DNA of 64,000 nt from Paenibacillus dendritiformis (GCF_945605565.1 NZ_OX216966.1:6130001-6194000); one strand, 5' to 3'. Numbered from the stretch's first letter, positions 36,513 through 45,727 are shown. A program made the numbers and translations. Notes: generated by a model from the sequence alone, not told the origin.

Positions 36513-37544
36513 CTAGCCTCGCTTTTTTCTTCCCCGGTACAGCAGCATCATGAAATAGGGAACGCCGATGATGGCCGTTACGATGCCTGCGGGCAATTCT
36601 GCCGGGGCGAACACGGTGCGGCCGATATAATCGGATACGAGCACCAGCAGCGCACCGACGATTCCACACACCGGGAGAATGCGGCGATGCGCGGTTCCGA
36701 CGAGCCGTCTTGCGATGTGCGGCGCCATCAGCCCGATAAATCCGATGCCTCCGGATACGGATACGCAGGCGCTTACGATGCCGATGCTGCACAGCAAAAG
36801 CACGGCTTTCTCTTTTTCCGAAGAGACGCCCACGCTGATGACACTTTCCTCTCGCAATTGAAAAATATCCATAATATAGGACTTGCGAATAATGACCGGA
36901 AGCAGCAGCAGAAGCCAAGGAATGATGGAAACGATGTATTTCCAGTTCGCATTGTAGATGCTGCCGGAGCTCCATACCGCGGCCATTTCAAAATCATTCG
37001 GATTCATTTTCAGCGTCAAAAATAGCGATACTGCGCTCAGGCCCGATCCGGCGGCAATCCCCGTAAGCAGCAGACGCTGCGGCTCCAGCCTGCCGTCCTT
37101 CCAGGCGAACAAGTAGATGAGGACAGCCGCAAGCAGTCCGCCCAGCAAGCCGAACAACGGCATCGCCATAATCGCCAGCAGCCCGGTCCCCTTGATCTGA
37201 CCTTGGAAAAAGAACATAAAAATAACCATCGCCGCGCCGGCCCCCGCATTGATCCCGAGAATGCCCGGATCCGCCAATCCATTGCGGGTAATGCTCTGAA
37301 TGACCGCGCCGGCGATGCCGAGTCCCATCCCGACCAGGATGGCAATGACGATCCGCGGCAGCCTGAACTCGAAAATGACGAGATCATAGTCGTCTTGCGG
37401 CTGAATGCGCAGCAATGTATCGATAACATCCTTCACGCTCATATCAAATATGCCGTTGGTCAGGCTGACATAGGTGACGATCAAAATCAGGGCAGCTCCG
37501 GCGAGCAGCACAGCCGCAAAGCGGGCGCCCGAGATGTTATTCAT
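36513..37544 (-). CDS. feuC: Iron-siderophore ABC transporter permease FeuC
   Basis: FecCD-family permease, 343 aa, about nine to ten helices. Family marks are RLPRIVIAILVGMGLGIAGA, then the SGGIGFIGLMAPHIARRLVG segment contacting the ATPase. It pairs with FeuB. The ATG at 37544, with GGAGGCG ahead of it, overlaps the feuB stop by 8 bp. No ATPase gene is in the operon; in B. subtilis the shared ATPase YusV serves it, so a distant ATPase is expected. Confidence 0.92.
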   Translation of the reverse strand: MNNISGARFAAVLLAGAALILIVTYVSLTNGIFDMSVKDVIDTLLRIQPQDDYDLVIFEFRLPRIVIAILVGMGLGIAGAVIQSITRNGLADPGILGINAGAGAAMVIFMFFFQGQIKGTGLLAIMAMPLFGLLGGLLAAVLIYLFAWKDGRLEPQRLLLTGIAAGSGLSAVSLFLTLKMNPNDFEMAAVWSSGSIYNANWKYIVSIIPWLLLLLPVIIRKSYIMDIFQLREESVISVGVSSEKEKAVLLLCSIGIVSACVSVSGGIGFIGLMAPHIARRLVGTAHRRILPVCGIVGALLVLVSDYIGRTVFAPAELPAGIVTAIIGVPYFMMLLYRGRKKRG

Positions 37545-38544
37545 TCTTCGCGCCTCCTCTCGTCCGCACAAGATAGAGGAAGAACGGAACGCCAAGCAGC
37601 GAGGTGATGACGCCAATCGGCATCTCGAACGGATAATTCACGTAGCGGCTGAGCAGGTCGCAGAGCGCAAGGAACAAGGCTCCGAGCACCCCCGAGCACG
37701 GGATGATCCATTTATAATCGACCCCGACAAGCATCCGGACGATATGCGGAATAATAAGACCGACGAACCCGATTTTGCCGGCGATCGCCGCCGATATCCC
37801 GGTCAGCAGGACGACGCTGAACGTGGCGCCGAATTTGATCCATGTTGTTTTTTGGCCAAGTCCGACCGCCACCTCTTCGCCAAGAGACAGGACCGATATC
37901 GATCGGGACAGTCCGACCGCCAACGCGATTCCGATAACCGCGAACGGGATCGCCATCTTGATCAGCTCCGGATCCATCTGATGAAGCCGGGCGTTGTACC
38001 AGAAGCTGATATTTTGCGAGATTTGAAAATAGGATGCCAGCGCTGCCGAAATACTGCTCAGAAACGTGCCGATAATCGTGCCCAAAATAGCCAGTCTCAC
38101 CGGAGACAGCCCCCCGGGCAGCAGCGACGCCATGCCGAATACGAGAATGATGCTGAGTGCCGAGCCGATAAAAGAAAACACGATTAATTCCAGCGACGAG
38201 GAGCCCGGCAGCCAGATCATGCATACCGTTACGGCAAACACGGAGCCGTCCAGCACCCCCATAATGGAAGGGGATGCAAGATCATTTCTTGTCATCCCCT
38301 GCATCAGCGCGCCTGATATGGCCAGGAACGCGCCGATGAGCAAAGCCCCAATCACCCGCGGGAACCGGGAGTGCATAATGATTTGATGATTCACATTTCC
38401 CGGATCAAAGTGAAACACCGCTTCATAAATCGTGCCGGTATCAATGTCTTTGGCCCCGTACTGAACCGATAATAGGATGAGCAGCACGGCAAGCAGAGGC
38501 GAGCCCCACAGGATGATCGCTGTTGCATATGATTTTAGCCGCAT
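37537..38544 (-). CDS. feuB: Iron-siderophore ABC transporter permease FeuB
   Basis: FecCD-family permease, 335 aa. Family marks are SRFPRVIGALLIGAFLAISG and GKIGFVGLIIPHIVRMLVG near the cytoplasmic docking loop. It lies 10 bp downstream of feuA and forms a heterodimer with FeuC. Imports Fe(III)-catecholate complexes in the described system. Confidence 0.92.
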   Translation of the reverse strand: MRLKSYATAIILWGSPLLAVLLILLSVQYGAKDIDTGTIYEAVFHFDPGNVNHQIIMHSRFPRVIGALLIGAFLAISGALMQGMTRNDLASPSIMGVLDGSVFAVTVCMIWLPGSSSLELIVFSFIGSALSIILVFGMASLLPGGLSPVRLAILGTIIGTFLSSISAALASYFQISQNISFWYNARLHQMDPELIKMAIPFAVIGIALAVGLSRSISVLSLGEEVAVGLGQKTTWIKFGATFSVVLLTGISAAIAGKIGFVGLIIPHIVRMLVGVDYKWIIPCSGVLGALFLALCDLLSRYVNYPFEMPIGVITSLLGVPFFLYLVRTRGGAKNE

Positions 38545-38554
38545 AGGAACCGGC

Positions 38555-39562
38555 TCACTTGGCTTGAACGAGCTTGCTGTTTTTTAGTGCTTCCAGGAAG
38601 GAGATTTTGCTGTAAGCCGTGCCTCCCTGAGCGGTCGGGTCGACCAGATTGACGAACAAATTGTCGTTTTTCACGGCATTGATGCTGCCCCAGATCGGAT
38701 TTTTCTGCAGATCCTCCAACGCCTTCGGATTATCTTTGTTCTCCGCTTCCGCGAACTGGACGAACAGATAATCCGGGTTCATCTGAGACAACTGCTCGAT
38801 CGTAACCATCTGCTGCGCCTCCGCCTTCTTCACTTCCTCCGGAACGGAAGCTCCCAGATCGGCATAGACGGAAGGATTGAAGAACACATCTTCCGGATAA
38901 ATGAACAAATTGCCTGCGCGCAGCCGGAGAATCAGCACATTTTTGTCCTGGAGAACGGGTCCGATTTGACCTTTCAAGGCTTGGACCTCGTCATTGTAGT
39001 TCTGCAGCGCTTGCTTCGCCTGCTCCTGCTTGCCGGACAGCTCGGCCAGCAGATTCAGATTGTCCTGCCAGTCGGTCGCGATATGGGAGACAGGAATGGT
39101 GACGGCAATCTTGCTGAGCTTCTCAATGGCCTCCGCCGGGAACTTGGTGCTTGCCAGGATCACGTCCGGCTTCAGCTTCAAGATCGCTTCCAGATTCGGC
39201 TGGGATTTCTCGCCGATCCCTTCCGCTTGATCCGTAATCTTGGCGAACATCGGCGCGAACTCGCCGCCGGTCGTCATCGCCCCTGCCGGGTGAACGTCCA
39301 GCACGAGCGCGTCTTCCAGCGATTCCACCGAGCCCGTAATGACCAGCTTGGCCGGCTGCACAGGGACGGTATACTCTTTTCCAAGATATGTAATCGTTTT
39401 TGTCTCGCTGGCCGTATTGTCTGTATTCGCAGCCGGAGCGCTCTCCGTCTGTGTCTCCTGCTGCTGCGGAGCCGATGCGGCGGGCTCATCCTTCGTTCCG
39501 CATGCCGCGATACTGAACATCATAGCTAAAGATAATAGTAGAACCCCTACTTTTTTATTCAT
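38555..39562 (-). CDS. feuA: Iron-siderophore binding lipoprotein FeuA
   Basis: Class III substrate-binding protein, 335 aa. The signal peptide ends in the lipobox SIAACG, so the protein is lipid-anchored. The two lobes are joined by a long helix, and the start of lobe 1 reads LVITGSVESLEDALVLDVHP. The ATG at 39562 has AAGGAGAAG ahead of it; a longer frame to 39628 would run through the Fur boxes. Fe-bacillibactin/enterobactin is inferred from gene order. Confidence 0.92.
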   Translation of the reverse strand: MNKKVGVLLLSLAMMFSIAACGTKDEPAASAPQQQETQTESAPAANTDNTASETKTITYLGKEYTVPVQPAKLVITGSVESLEDALVLDVHPAGAMTTGGEFAPMFAKITDQAEGIGEKSQPNLEAILKLKPDVILASTKFPAEAIEKLSKIAVTIPVSHIATDWQDNLNLLAELSGKQEQAKQALQNYNDEVQALKGQIGPVLQDKNVLILRLRAGNLFIYPEDVFFNPSVYADLGASVPEEVKKAEAQQMVTIEQLSQMNPDYLFVQFAEAENKDNPKALEDLQKNPIWGSINAVKNDNLFVNLVDPTAQGGTAYSKISFLEALKNSKLVQAK

Positions 39563-39591
39563 GTTACTTCTCCTTCTCAATGAATAATGTA

Positions 39592-39606
39592 TGAGAATTA
39601 TTATCA
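39592..39606 (-). promoter_or_regulatory. Fur box 1 upstream of feuA
   Basis: TGAGAATTATTATCA matches 13 of 14 defined positions of TGATAATNATTATCA. It lies in the btr-feuA gap. Confidence 0.85.
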
Positions 39607-39612
39607 ATATAA

Positions 39613-39627
39613 TGATAACGATTCTCA
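39613..39627 (-). promoter_or_regulatory. Fur box 2 upstream of feuA
   Basis: TGATAACGATTCTCA, 12 of 14 matches, 21 bp from box 1 centre to centre (two helical turns), so two Fur dimers could bind side by side. This places iron control directly on feuABC-besA. Confidence 0.75.
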
Positions 39628-39705
39628 TTGAAAATTATATACTCGCTCTTCCCTTAGCGAACATGGATAATCTCCGGAATTCACTTGGACAAATTCCAGA
39701 TCGGG

Positions 39706-41322
39706 CTATTCTTCCATGCCAAGCTCGTGCGCAAGCTGCTTTATCAGATTGTCGATCATCCGCTCGCAAGCATAGGCCGAGTATTCACGCCACGGATCGG
39801 AAGAAATGGGATAGACATGATTGCGGCGCACGGCCTTCATATCGGACCATAAGCGGGAAGCCTGGACAGCTTGCCACGCTTGCAGCGATTCCGGCTCCTG
39901 GCATACATTCAGCAAGATCCGATCGGGGTTCAGATGCGCCAGTTCTTCCAAGCTCATAGCCTGTCTGCCGGAATCTCCGGCCGGATACGGCGCTCTGTTC
40001 AACTGCAGCTCATCGTACAGCACTTCACTCATTCCGCGGCAGGTGCAAGGATAACAGCAATCTTTGTGGATGCACATAATGAAAAACGCCTCGCCGGACA
40101 GCAGCTTCTGCAGACGCTCCCTTGCGGCAGCCGCTTTCTGTCCGTAAGCGGACAACCAGCTTTCCGCCTCCGGCTCAGCGCCGATGTAACGGGCTGTCAA
40201 TCTGAATTGCTCCCGCCAGTTGTGATCCCGGCCGGATATATACTTCACCTCGGCCACGCTTTCCAGACAAGTCTTCTCCTCTGGCTGCAAATATTGCGAG
40301 TCGCAAATGACGAGCTCCGGTTTGGCTGCGCGTAACGCTTCGATATTGGTTTTCCAATCCTTATTGTAGCGATAGGCGCTCAGATGATGCGGGATATCAA
40401 AGCGGTATTTCTCATAATAGTGAGCGGACCATTTCGGATGAAGCGGCGCGGCATACGGGATTTGCCCGAGGGCAAGCATATGGCCGGCAATCCCCGGCGT
40501 ATAAGCGACGATTTTGCGCCGCCGCTTTTTCATATAGACGGTCGGGGCGACGCCAATTTGCTGCTTGAACTTGCGGCTGAAATAAAATTCATCGCTGTAG
40601 CCGACCTGCTGGGCAATATCCCGCAGCCGGGCATCCGCCTGCAGCATCATGCGCTTCGCATGGCGGATTCTTACTTCCGTAATATAGTCGATCGTGCTTT
40701 GGCCGTATGTTTTTTTGAACAGATCGACATAGTATTTCGGACTGATATCGGCCATCCGCGCCAGCTTCCCAATCGTCAGATTCTCGTTGAAATGATTATC
40801 AATGTACGCCTTCGTGCGCTCCAATGCCGCCCGCGGATCGTCCGGCAGCCGGCGAATATTGGCTACTACCGCGCACAGCAGCTCCTGGAAGGCCGCTTGA
40901 GCGAGCAGCCGTTCCGTCCTCAGCTCAGAGCGGCTCTTGTCATACAACATTTCACAGAGCACGACGGTCGGCGCTTCCCGGTGCACAGGCACCTCCCCGC
41001 GCAGGGGAAACTCCGCCTCCGGCTCCCCATCGGATTGGGTATCGAAGCGAATCACATACGCTTCTGCCTCCTGCCCTTCTTCCGCCGTCATCCCGATCGT
41101 TTGTCCGGGCGCGGCCACATGAACGGCTCCCTCTCCCAGCCGGTATTCGGCGTAATCAATGGCCACGCGCCCTTCGCCGTGCTTGGACAGGACGAGGACA
41201 TGCGTGTTCAGCAGCTGCGGCTCCATACGCCCGAAGCGCGCAATATCAACGCCGCGCAGCTTGAACCAAAATTGCTCCAAGCAGCGGCAAATATGTTCGG
41301 AGTCCATCATTGTCGTTATCAA
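39706..41322 (-). CDS. btr: AraC-type activator with siderophore-binding domain (Btr-like)
   Basis: About 538 aa. An N-terminal cupin-like region is followed by an AraC double helix-turn-helix (LTIGKLARMADISPKYYVDL and RLRDIAQQVGYSDEFYFSRK). The C-terminal about 250 residues resemble a FeuA-like periplasmic-binding domain, but without signal peptide. In B. subtilis Btr this domain binds Fe-bacillibactin and turns on feuABC. The start is uncertain: TTG 41322 has GAGG at good spacing, GTG 41331 and ATG 41310 are alternatives. Confidence 0.9.
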   Translation of the reverse strand: MITTMMDSEHICRCLEQFWFKLRGVDIARFGRMEPQLLNTHVLVLSKHGEGRVAIDYAEYRLGEGAVHVAAPGQTIGMTAEEGQEAEAYVIRFDTQSDGEPEAEFPLRGEVPVHREAPTVVLCEMLYDKSRSELRTERLLAQAAFQELLCAVVANIRRLPDDPRAALERTKAYIDNHFNENLTIGKLARMADISPKYYVDLFKKTYGQSTIDYITEVRIRHAKRMMLQADARLRDIAQQVGYSDEFYFSRKFKQQIGVAPTVYMKKRRRKIVAYTPGIAGHMLALGQIPYAAPLHPKWSAHYYEKYRFDIPHHLSAYRYNKDWKTNIEALRAAKPELVICDSQYLQPEEKTCLESVAEVKYISGRDHNWREQFRLTARYIGAEPEAESWLSAYGQKAAAARERLQKLLSGEAFFIMCIHKDCCYPCTCRGMSEVLYDELQLNRAPYPAGDSGRQAMSLEELAHLNPDRILLNVCQEPESLQAWQAVQASRLWSDMKAVRRNHVYPISSDPWREYSAYACERMIDNLIKQLAHELGMEE

Positions 41323-41351
41323 TTCAAGCACCTCGGCTGTATTCTAATATG

Positions 41352-41366
41352 TGATAATGATTATCA
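41352..41366 (-). promoter_or_regulatory. Perfect Fur box upstream of btr
   Basis: TGATAATGATTATCA, 14 of 14 defined positions of the classic 7-1-7 Fur box, about 30 bp before the btr start. Confidence 0.93.
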
Positions 41367-41647
41367 GTATCGCTTTATTAAAGTAGCATAGCTGCCGAGT
41401 CCGGTCAATGTAAAACAAGGACGGAATGCCCCGGAGGAGCGGGAGGGGCATTGGAGCCGATGCTGTCCAGCGGGGCGGCTAGAGGGGAACAACCCCGCTT
41501 CGCCTGAGCGTCGGGGAGACGCCGCTTCTTGAATATGCCGCTCCGCGTTAGAGCGGGCCGGCCGGCATGCGCGTGGCGAAAGGCAAAGCCGCGAAAAAAT
41601 GGCGTTGTGATGGTGGAATTGAGCCGGGGAGTAGAAGTTATGCGAAA

Positions 41648-41870
41648 GTGCAGCAATTGTGATTTGAGCGTGCCTCGCAGCGGCAATCCTGCAAAAGTGC
41701 ATCAATTGTGCCGCATTCGTGCCCCACAGCGCAATTCCTGCAAAAGTGCAGCAATTTCTCCTATTAATGTGCCTATTTAGTTTATCCGCCCAGAATTGAT
41801 GTCTTTTTGCAGGAATTCTAACAAAATCCCCTTTTTGAACGGATAAATAATGTATATTTGCAGCAATTCA
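41648..41870 (+). repeat. Four-box composite repeat, copy 1 (with one extra box)
   Basis: TGCAGCAATT-type boxes start at 41649, 41698, 41747, 41808 and 41859. Several are preceded by CTGCAAAAG, giving small CTGCA/TGCAG hairpins. The first two intervals are 49 bp and the 49-bp units are clearly related along their length. The last four boxes have spacing 49, 61, 51, nearly the same as the copies at 54,434 and 60,759. No coding frame. Confidence 0.8.
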
Positions 41871-41954
41871 CTCCTCAGCACAAGAACAAGAAGTCGGCGT
41901 GCATCGCGGCCATTGCATGTGGTTCTCGTTACGCTTCTTCTACCGTCTCTTCAA

Positions 41955-42090
41955 GCGCAACTTCCGTGCAACCTCCCGCACAATTCTCCGCGTTCAACCC
42001 CCAGCTCAACTCTCCGCGTTCAACCTCCTGATCAACCTCCAGCTTAACCTCCCGTTTACCCCTCCGTGCAACCTCCCTAGCAACCCCGAG
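41955..42090. repeat. Short CAACCTCC-type degenerate repeats
   Basis: About ten irregular copies of CAACCTCC or a one-base variant every 12 to 18 bp (GGAGGTTG on the minus strand). The purine/pyrimidine asymmetry is strong: the plus strand is pyrimidine-rich. Reading frames through it are low-complexity and look accidental. Confidence 0.6.
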
Positions 42091-42132
42091 CATGGCCCCG
42101 GATCTACGGCCCCCCCTTAACAGAGCCAACAC

Positions 42133-42166
42133 AAAAAAAGCCGTCCTCCATACGGAGAACAGCCTT
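42133..42166 (-). terminator. Terminator of the PepSY gene
   Basis: On the minus strand a 13-bp stem (with three G-U pairs) around a 4-nt loop is followed by seven T's, 18 bp after the stop codon. Confidence 0.85.
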
Positions 42167-42183
42167 CTTGCTTGCTATACGGT

Positions 42184-42495
42184 TCAATCTTCCTGCTCGA
42201 CTTTCAGCACCTTGCCGGTCTGAGCATCTACTTCTACTTCAAACACCTTGTTCTGATCCGTCATAATGATCACTTCATATTTGATCTTCCCGTCATCCGT
42301 GTCCAGATCAACATGAAGAACTCTTCCCTTCACTTGCTGAAGAGCAATCGACTTCGCCTCTTGTTCGCTAATCACTCGCTGGGCCGGCTGGTTAGCCTCA
42401 TAGGCGGCATGCGCTTCAGATGCAGCAGGAAATAGGGTAAGGGCCGCCATGCCTGCATTGACCAGAGCGAGAACGCCAAGCACCACTTTTTTCAA
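42184..42495 (-). CDS. Secreted PepSY-domain protein
   Basis: About 103 aa. A signal peptide (KKVVLGVLALVNAGMAALTL, likely cleaved near AHAA) is followed by one PepSY domain: ISEQEAKSIALQQVKGRVLH ... EVEVDAQTGKVLKVEQED. PepSY proteins are thought to inhibit or chaperone proteases at the cell surface. The TTG at 42495 gives a clean signal peptide start and has AGGAG upstream; an in-frame ATG at 42525 is the alternative. Confidence 0.8.
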   Translation of the reverse strand: MKKVVLGVLALVNAGMAALTLFPAASEAHAAYEANQPAQRVISEQEAKSIALQQVKGRVLHVDLDTDDGKIKYEVIIMTDQNKVFEVEVDAQTGKVLKVEQED

Positions 42496-42588
42496 CCTAA
42501 ACACGCTCCTATGTACTGTTGTCATTGTGTCTATGTTGTGTACAAGAAGCTGATTTTATACGTCCGGAAAATAGTTTCCATAAAAAAC

Positions 42589-42613
42589 AAAAAAAGCCTT
42601 ATATCAAAGGCTT
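42589..42613 (-). terminator. Terminator of the tRNA-Leu gene
   Basis: Minus strand AGCCTT / AAGGCT stem followed by seven T's, 18 bp after the tRNA 3' end. Confidence 0.8.
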
Positions 42614-42630
42614 CTCCATTAACTCTGTTA

Positions 42631-42717
42631 TGGTGCGGTAGAGAGGACTCGAACCTCCACGGGCGTACGCCCACTACCCCCTCAAGATAGCGTGTCTGCC
42701 ATTCCACCACTACCGCA
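42631..42717 (-). tRNA. tRNA-Leu(GAG)
   Basis: 87 nt including an encoded CCA. Acceptor TGCGGTA/TACCGCA, anticodon stem CTATC/GGTAG with the loop TTGAGGG (anticodon GAG), a long variable arm typical of class II tRNAs, and the TTCGAGT T-loop. It is identical to the copy at 62019-62105. It has its own promoter and terminator. Confidence 0.95.
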
Positions 42718-42751
42718 CATTGAATTCCTCAACAAGAGGACAACAACAGTT

Positions 42752-42780
42752 ACTATACCATCATTTGAGCCGGATGTAAA
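42752..42780 (-). promoter_or_regulatory. Promoter of tRNA-Leu
   Basis: Minus strand TTTACA (42780-42775), a 17-bp spacer, TATAGT (42757-42752): 5/6 matches in both boxes. Confidence 0.75.
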
Positions 42781-42806
42781 GTGGAATTGTTCTCCATACA
42801 CATCCC

Positions 42807-43406
42807 TTATTTGAACCAGCCCTTCTCCTTGAAGCGCGTAATCGCTTCAATCCGGTTGCTTACATTGAGTTTATCCAGAATAACGGAGATGTAATTGCGG
42901 ACGGTCCCCGTCGTAATAAATAGCTGTTCGGCGATTTGCTTCGTATTTTTACCGTCGGCGATAAGCACCAGCACTTCCTTTTCCCGCTCGGTCAATGGAT
43001 TCTCTTCGCTATACGCCTCGTCCACCAGCTCCGAAGCATAGATGCGCCGCCCGGCCATAATGATGCGAATCGAGTCTGCCAGCTCTTCGCTGGGACTATC
43101 CTTCAACAAGTAGCCGTGCGCCCCCGCCTTCACCGCTCGTTCGAAATATCCGGCTCTGGCGAATGTGGTCAAAATGATGACCTTGCATCCGCAGCCCTTA
43201 ATCTCTTCGGCCGCATCCAAGCCGCTCATCCCCGGCATTTCAATGTCCATGATGCAGATATCCGGCTTATGCTGATGAACCAGTTGTACGGCTTCTTCCC
43301 CATTGCAGGCTCGGCCGACGACACTCATATCCTCTTCCAGATCAAGCAGGGATGCCAGTGCGCCCAGCAGCATCCGCTGGTCCTCTGCAATTACGATTCG
43401 AATCAT
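42807..43406 (-). CDS. desR: Response regulator DesR (membrane fluidity)
   Basis: 199 aa NarL/LuxR-type regulator. Receiver domain with the phosphorylation site Asp54 (ICIMDIEMPGM) and Lys in LLKDSPSEE; C-terminal LuxR helix-turn-helix (LTEREKEVLVLIADGKNTKQ). Gene order des-desK-desR and the conserved Asp54 match the B. subtilis system, where DesR~P activates the desaturase gene on cold shock. It ends 27 bp before the tRNA-Leu promoter. Confidence 0.92.
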   Translation of the reverse strand: MIRIVIAEDQRMLLGALASLLDLEEDMSVVGRACNGEEAVQLVHQHKPDICIMDIEMPGMSGLDAAEEIKGCGCKVIILTTFARAGYFERAVKAGAHGYLLKDSPSEELADSIRIIMAGRRIYASELVDEAYSEENPLTEREKEVLVLIADGKNTKQIAEQLFITTGTVRNYISVILDKLNVSNRIEAITRFKEKGWFK

Positions 43407-43417
43407 TGCCCCGCCTC

Positions 43418-44539
43418 CTATTGTGACTGCTTGAATGCGTTCGGCACTGTAATGATGACCGTTGTTCCATTATCAGGTACGATGTCCATACTTCCATTCA
43501 CGAACTCAAGCCGCTCCTTCATGCCCCGCAGCCCGTTGCCCCGCGAACCCGCTGAATCCGCCGCGATGCCGATTCCATTATCCTTCACCTTCACGCACAG
43601 CTCGGTATCCAAGGGCTCCATGATGATCGAGCAAGCGGAAGCATTGCTGTGCTTTACGATGTTGGTCACCGCTTCCTTCAGGCACATGCTGATCACATTT
43701 TCGTTCAGCAGCGAGGTGTTGCTGAGCTTCTGCTCGCCTTCCAAGGTGAACTCGATCTCAGCCGCCTTCAAAATCTGCTTGATGCGAAACAGCTCATCCT
43801 CTAACCTCGTCCCCCGCATTTGAGTAACCATTTCCCGCACTTCCTTCAAGGCAGTTCTGGCCGTTTGCCGGACATCCTTGAGTTCGATCTGGGCTTGAGC
43901 GGGGTTTTTGCTTATTAATTTATTGGCGAGATCGCTCTTCAACCCGATCAGCGAGAGCTTCTGGCCAAGCGTGTCGTGAAGGTCGCGCGCAATTCGTTGG
44001 CGTTCTTCCAGCTTGACCAGCTCGGAGATCCGTTTATTCGCATCCTCCAGCTGCCCCTCGAGCTTCTCCCGTTTATTGCGGTTATACGTGGTGACGGGAA
44101 GGAGAATCACACCGATGAGACTGATAAGCACGAACGGAAGTTGGGAGATCAATACCGGATTTTTCGTGACAAAACCGAAGTTGAGCGTTGCGATCGTACT
44201 GACGAGATGAATCGAGTACAGCGTAATAAATCCGATCCGGTGCTGAATATTTCCGATAAAAAACGCTAAAAACAGGGCGAAATAGACATAGCCGAACAGC
44301 ACAGTCATCGTAATGGAAATCAATATTTGCAAGGAGGTCCAGAAGTATACTTGCCAACCTCTCGCAACAAAAGAAAGCACGTAGCACACGAAAAACATTA
44401 AAATCATGACGATCCCGATGACGACTTGGTACGTCGAAGAGGAACGAAATATGAAATAGAACGGGAGGATGTAAAAGACGACCCATATATAGGGACTAAG
44501 ACCCGTGCTTTTGTAAAAAATCTGATACCACTTCTGCAT
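43418..44539 (-). CDS. desK: Membrane thermosensor kinase DesK
   Basis: 373 aa. About five membrane helices (residues 1-155) form the sensor; a cytoplasmic coiled coil (KREKLEGQLEDANKRISELV) leads to the HisKA_3 domain with His188 in ERQRIARDLHDTLGQKLSL, the same position as in B. subtilis DesK. The ATP-binding domain has KDNGIGI and GNGLRGMKERL. In the model system it senses membrane thickness. It ends 11 bp before desR. Confidence 0.92.
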   Translation of the reverse strand: MQKWYQIFYKSTGLSPYIWVVFYILPFYFIFRSSSTYQVVIGIVMILMFFVCYVLSFVARGWQVYFWTSLQILISITMTVLFGYVYFALFLAFFIGNIQHRIGFITLYSIHLVSTIATLNFGFVTKNPVLISQLPFVLISLIGVILLPVTTYNRNKREKLEGQLEDANKRISELVKLEERQRIARDLHDTLGQKLSLIGLKSDLANKLISKNPAQAQIELKDVRQTARTALKEVREMVTQMRGTRLEDELFRIKQILKAAEIEFTLEGEQKLSNTSLLNENVISMCLKEAVTNIVKHSNASACSIIMEPLDTELCVKVKDNGIGIAADSAGSRGNGLRGMKERLEFVNGSMDIVPDNGTTVIITVPNAFKQSQ

Positions 44540-44596
44540 GGTCGTCCTCCCTGAAGATCGATGTAATTGTATAGTAACACAAACGCCGCTGAACGG

Positions 44597-45658
44597 TCAT
44601 TTTCCCTGGATGCTCTGGGTGCTCCTTGGAATGCGATCGGCCGCGCGGTTGGGCTTGCGTAACACATGCTTCACATCCTTGAACCCGACGAATGTTTTGT
44701 TCTGTTCATCCCACAGCCGGAACCGCAGCGACTTCAGGCTGGTTATGAGCGTAATCGTGGTCGCCATTTGGAGCGGAGGGGTTGCCTCATGCGCCTTCTC
44801 CAGATAATAGTTAGGCACCTTGGGACTCAAATGATGGACATGATGGAACCCGATATTTCCGGTTATCCACTGCAACGCCTTGGGCAATTTATAATAAGAG
44901 CTTCCCTCCACGGCAGCCTTCACATAGCTCCACTCGTCCTCGTTCTCGAAGTAAGAATCCTCGAATTGATGCTGAACATAGAACAGCCAGATGCCGAGCA
45001 TGCCAGATACGTAGAAAACCGGCCCCTGAATAAGCACAAACGCCTGCCAGCCAATGGCCCAGCACAGAAGCGAATACAGAGCGGCGATGGACACATTGAT
45101 TACGTAAGTGTTGATTCGCTCCTTCCGTCTCGCGCCTCTGCGGTTAAAGCGGTATGCAATCAGGAAAATAAAAATTGGCCCCAGTCCCAGCATAACGAAT
45201 GGATTGCGGTATATGCGGTAGGCGATTCGCTTCGACAGGGGAGCCGCGGCATATTCATCTACAGTGAGTACCCACATGTCCCCGGTTCCCCGCTTATCGA
45301 GATTGCTGCTCGTCGCATGATGGATCGAATGACTGTGCTTCCACTGCTGGTATGGCACAAGTGTCAGGATCCCCGTGATGGTGCCGAGGATATCATTGGC
45401 CCTGCGGCTCTTGAAGAACGATTGATGACAGCAGTCATGGAAAATAATAAACGTACGAATAACGAATCCAGAAGTAATTATCGCAAGGGGAAGCGTAAGC
45501 CAGTACGAGACGGAAAGGCTTGCGTACGCCGCATACCAGAGCAGCAGTAATGGCCCCAAAGTGTTAATCATTTGCCGAATGCTGGACTTCGTATCGTTTT
45601 TTTCATACGGAGCGACGCTTTTCTTTAGATGGGCCAGCTTGGAATGAATCGTATTCAT
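44597..45658 (-). CDS. des: Membrane fatty acid desaturase Des
   Basis: 353 aa integral membrane di-iron enzyme that introduces a double bond (position 5 in B. subtilis) into membrane lipid acyl chains. The three His boxes are present: HDCCH, HSHSIHH and HHVHH. RBS AGGAGG precedes the ATG. It is the first gene of des-desK-desR; the region just upstream holds candidate DesR sites. Confidence 0.93.
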   Translation of the reverse strand: MNTIHSKLAHLKKSVAPYEKNDTKSSIRQMINTLGPLLLLWYAAYASLSVSYWLTLPLAIITSGFVIRTFIIFHDCCHQSFFKSRRANDILGTITGILTLVPYQQWKHSHSIHHATSSNLDKRGTGDMWVLTVDEYAAAPLSKRIAYRIYRNPFVMLGLGPIFIFLIAYRFNRRGARRKERINTYVINVSIAALYSLLCWAIGWQAFVLIQGPVFYVSGMLGIWLFYVQHQFEDSYFENEDEWSYVKAAVEGSSYYKLPKALQWITGNIGFHHVHHLSPKVPNYYLEKAHEATPPLQMATTITLITSLKSLRFRLWDEQNKTFVGFKDVKHVLRKPNRAADRIPRSTQSIQGK

Positions 45659-45727
45659 CTTATGGTTTTCCTCCTAGTATGACGCATCGGGAACGTATCC
45701 CTTCATCAACGGCAAATTCCTATCTTC

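Noticed and set aside
36513..39562. Missing ATPase gene of the siderophore importer as a sign of a broken operon
   Set aside because: The B. subtilis feu operon also lacks it and uses a shared ATPase, so its absence is normal.
41850..42132. Small open frames in both strands of the CAACCTCC tract
   Set aside because: Their composition only reflects the repeat; there is no start with a suitable ribosome binding site and no recognisable protein feature.
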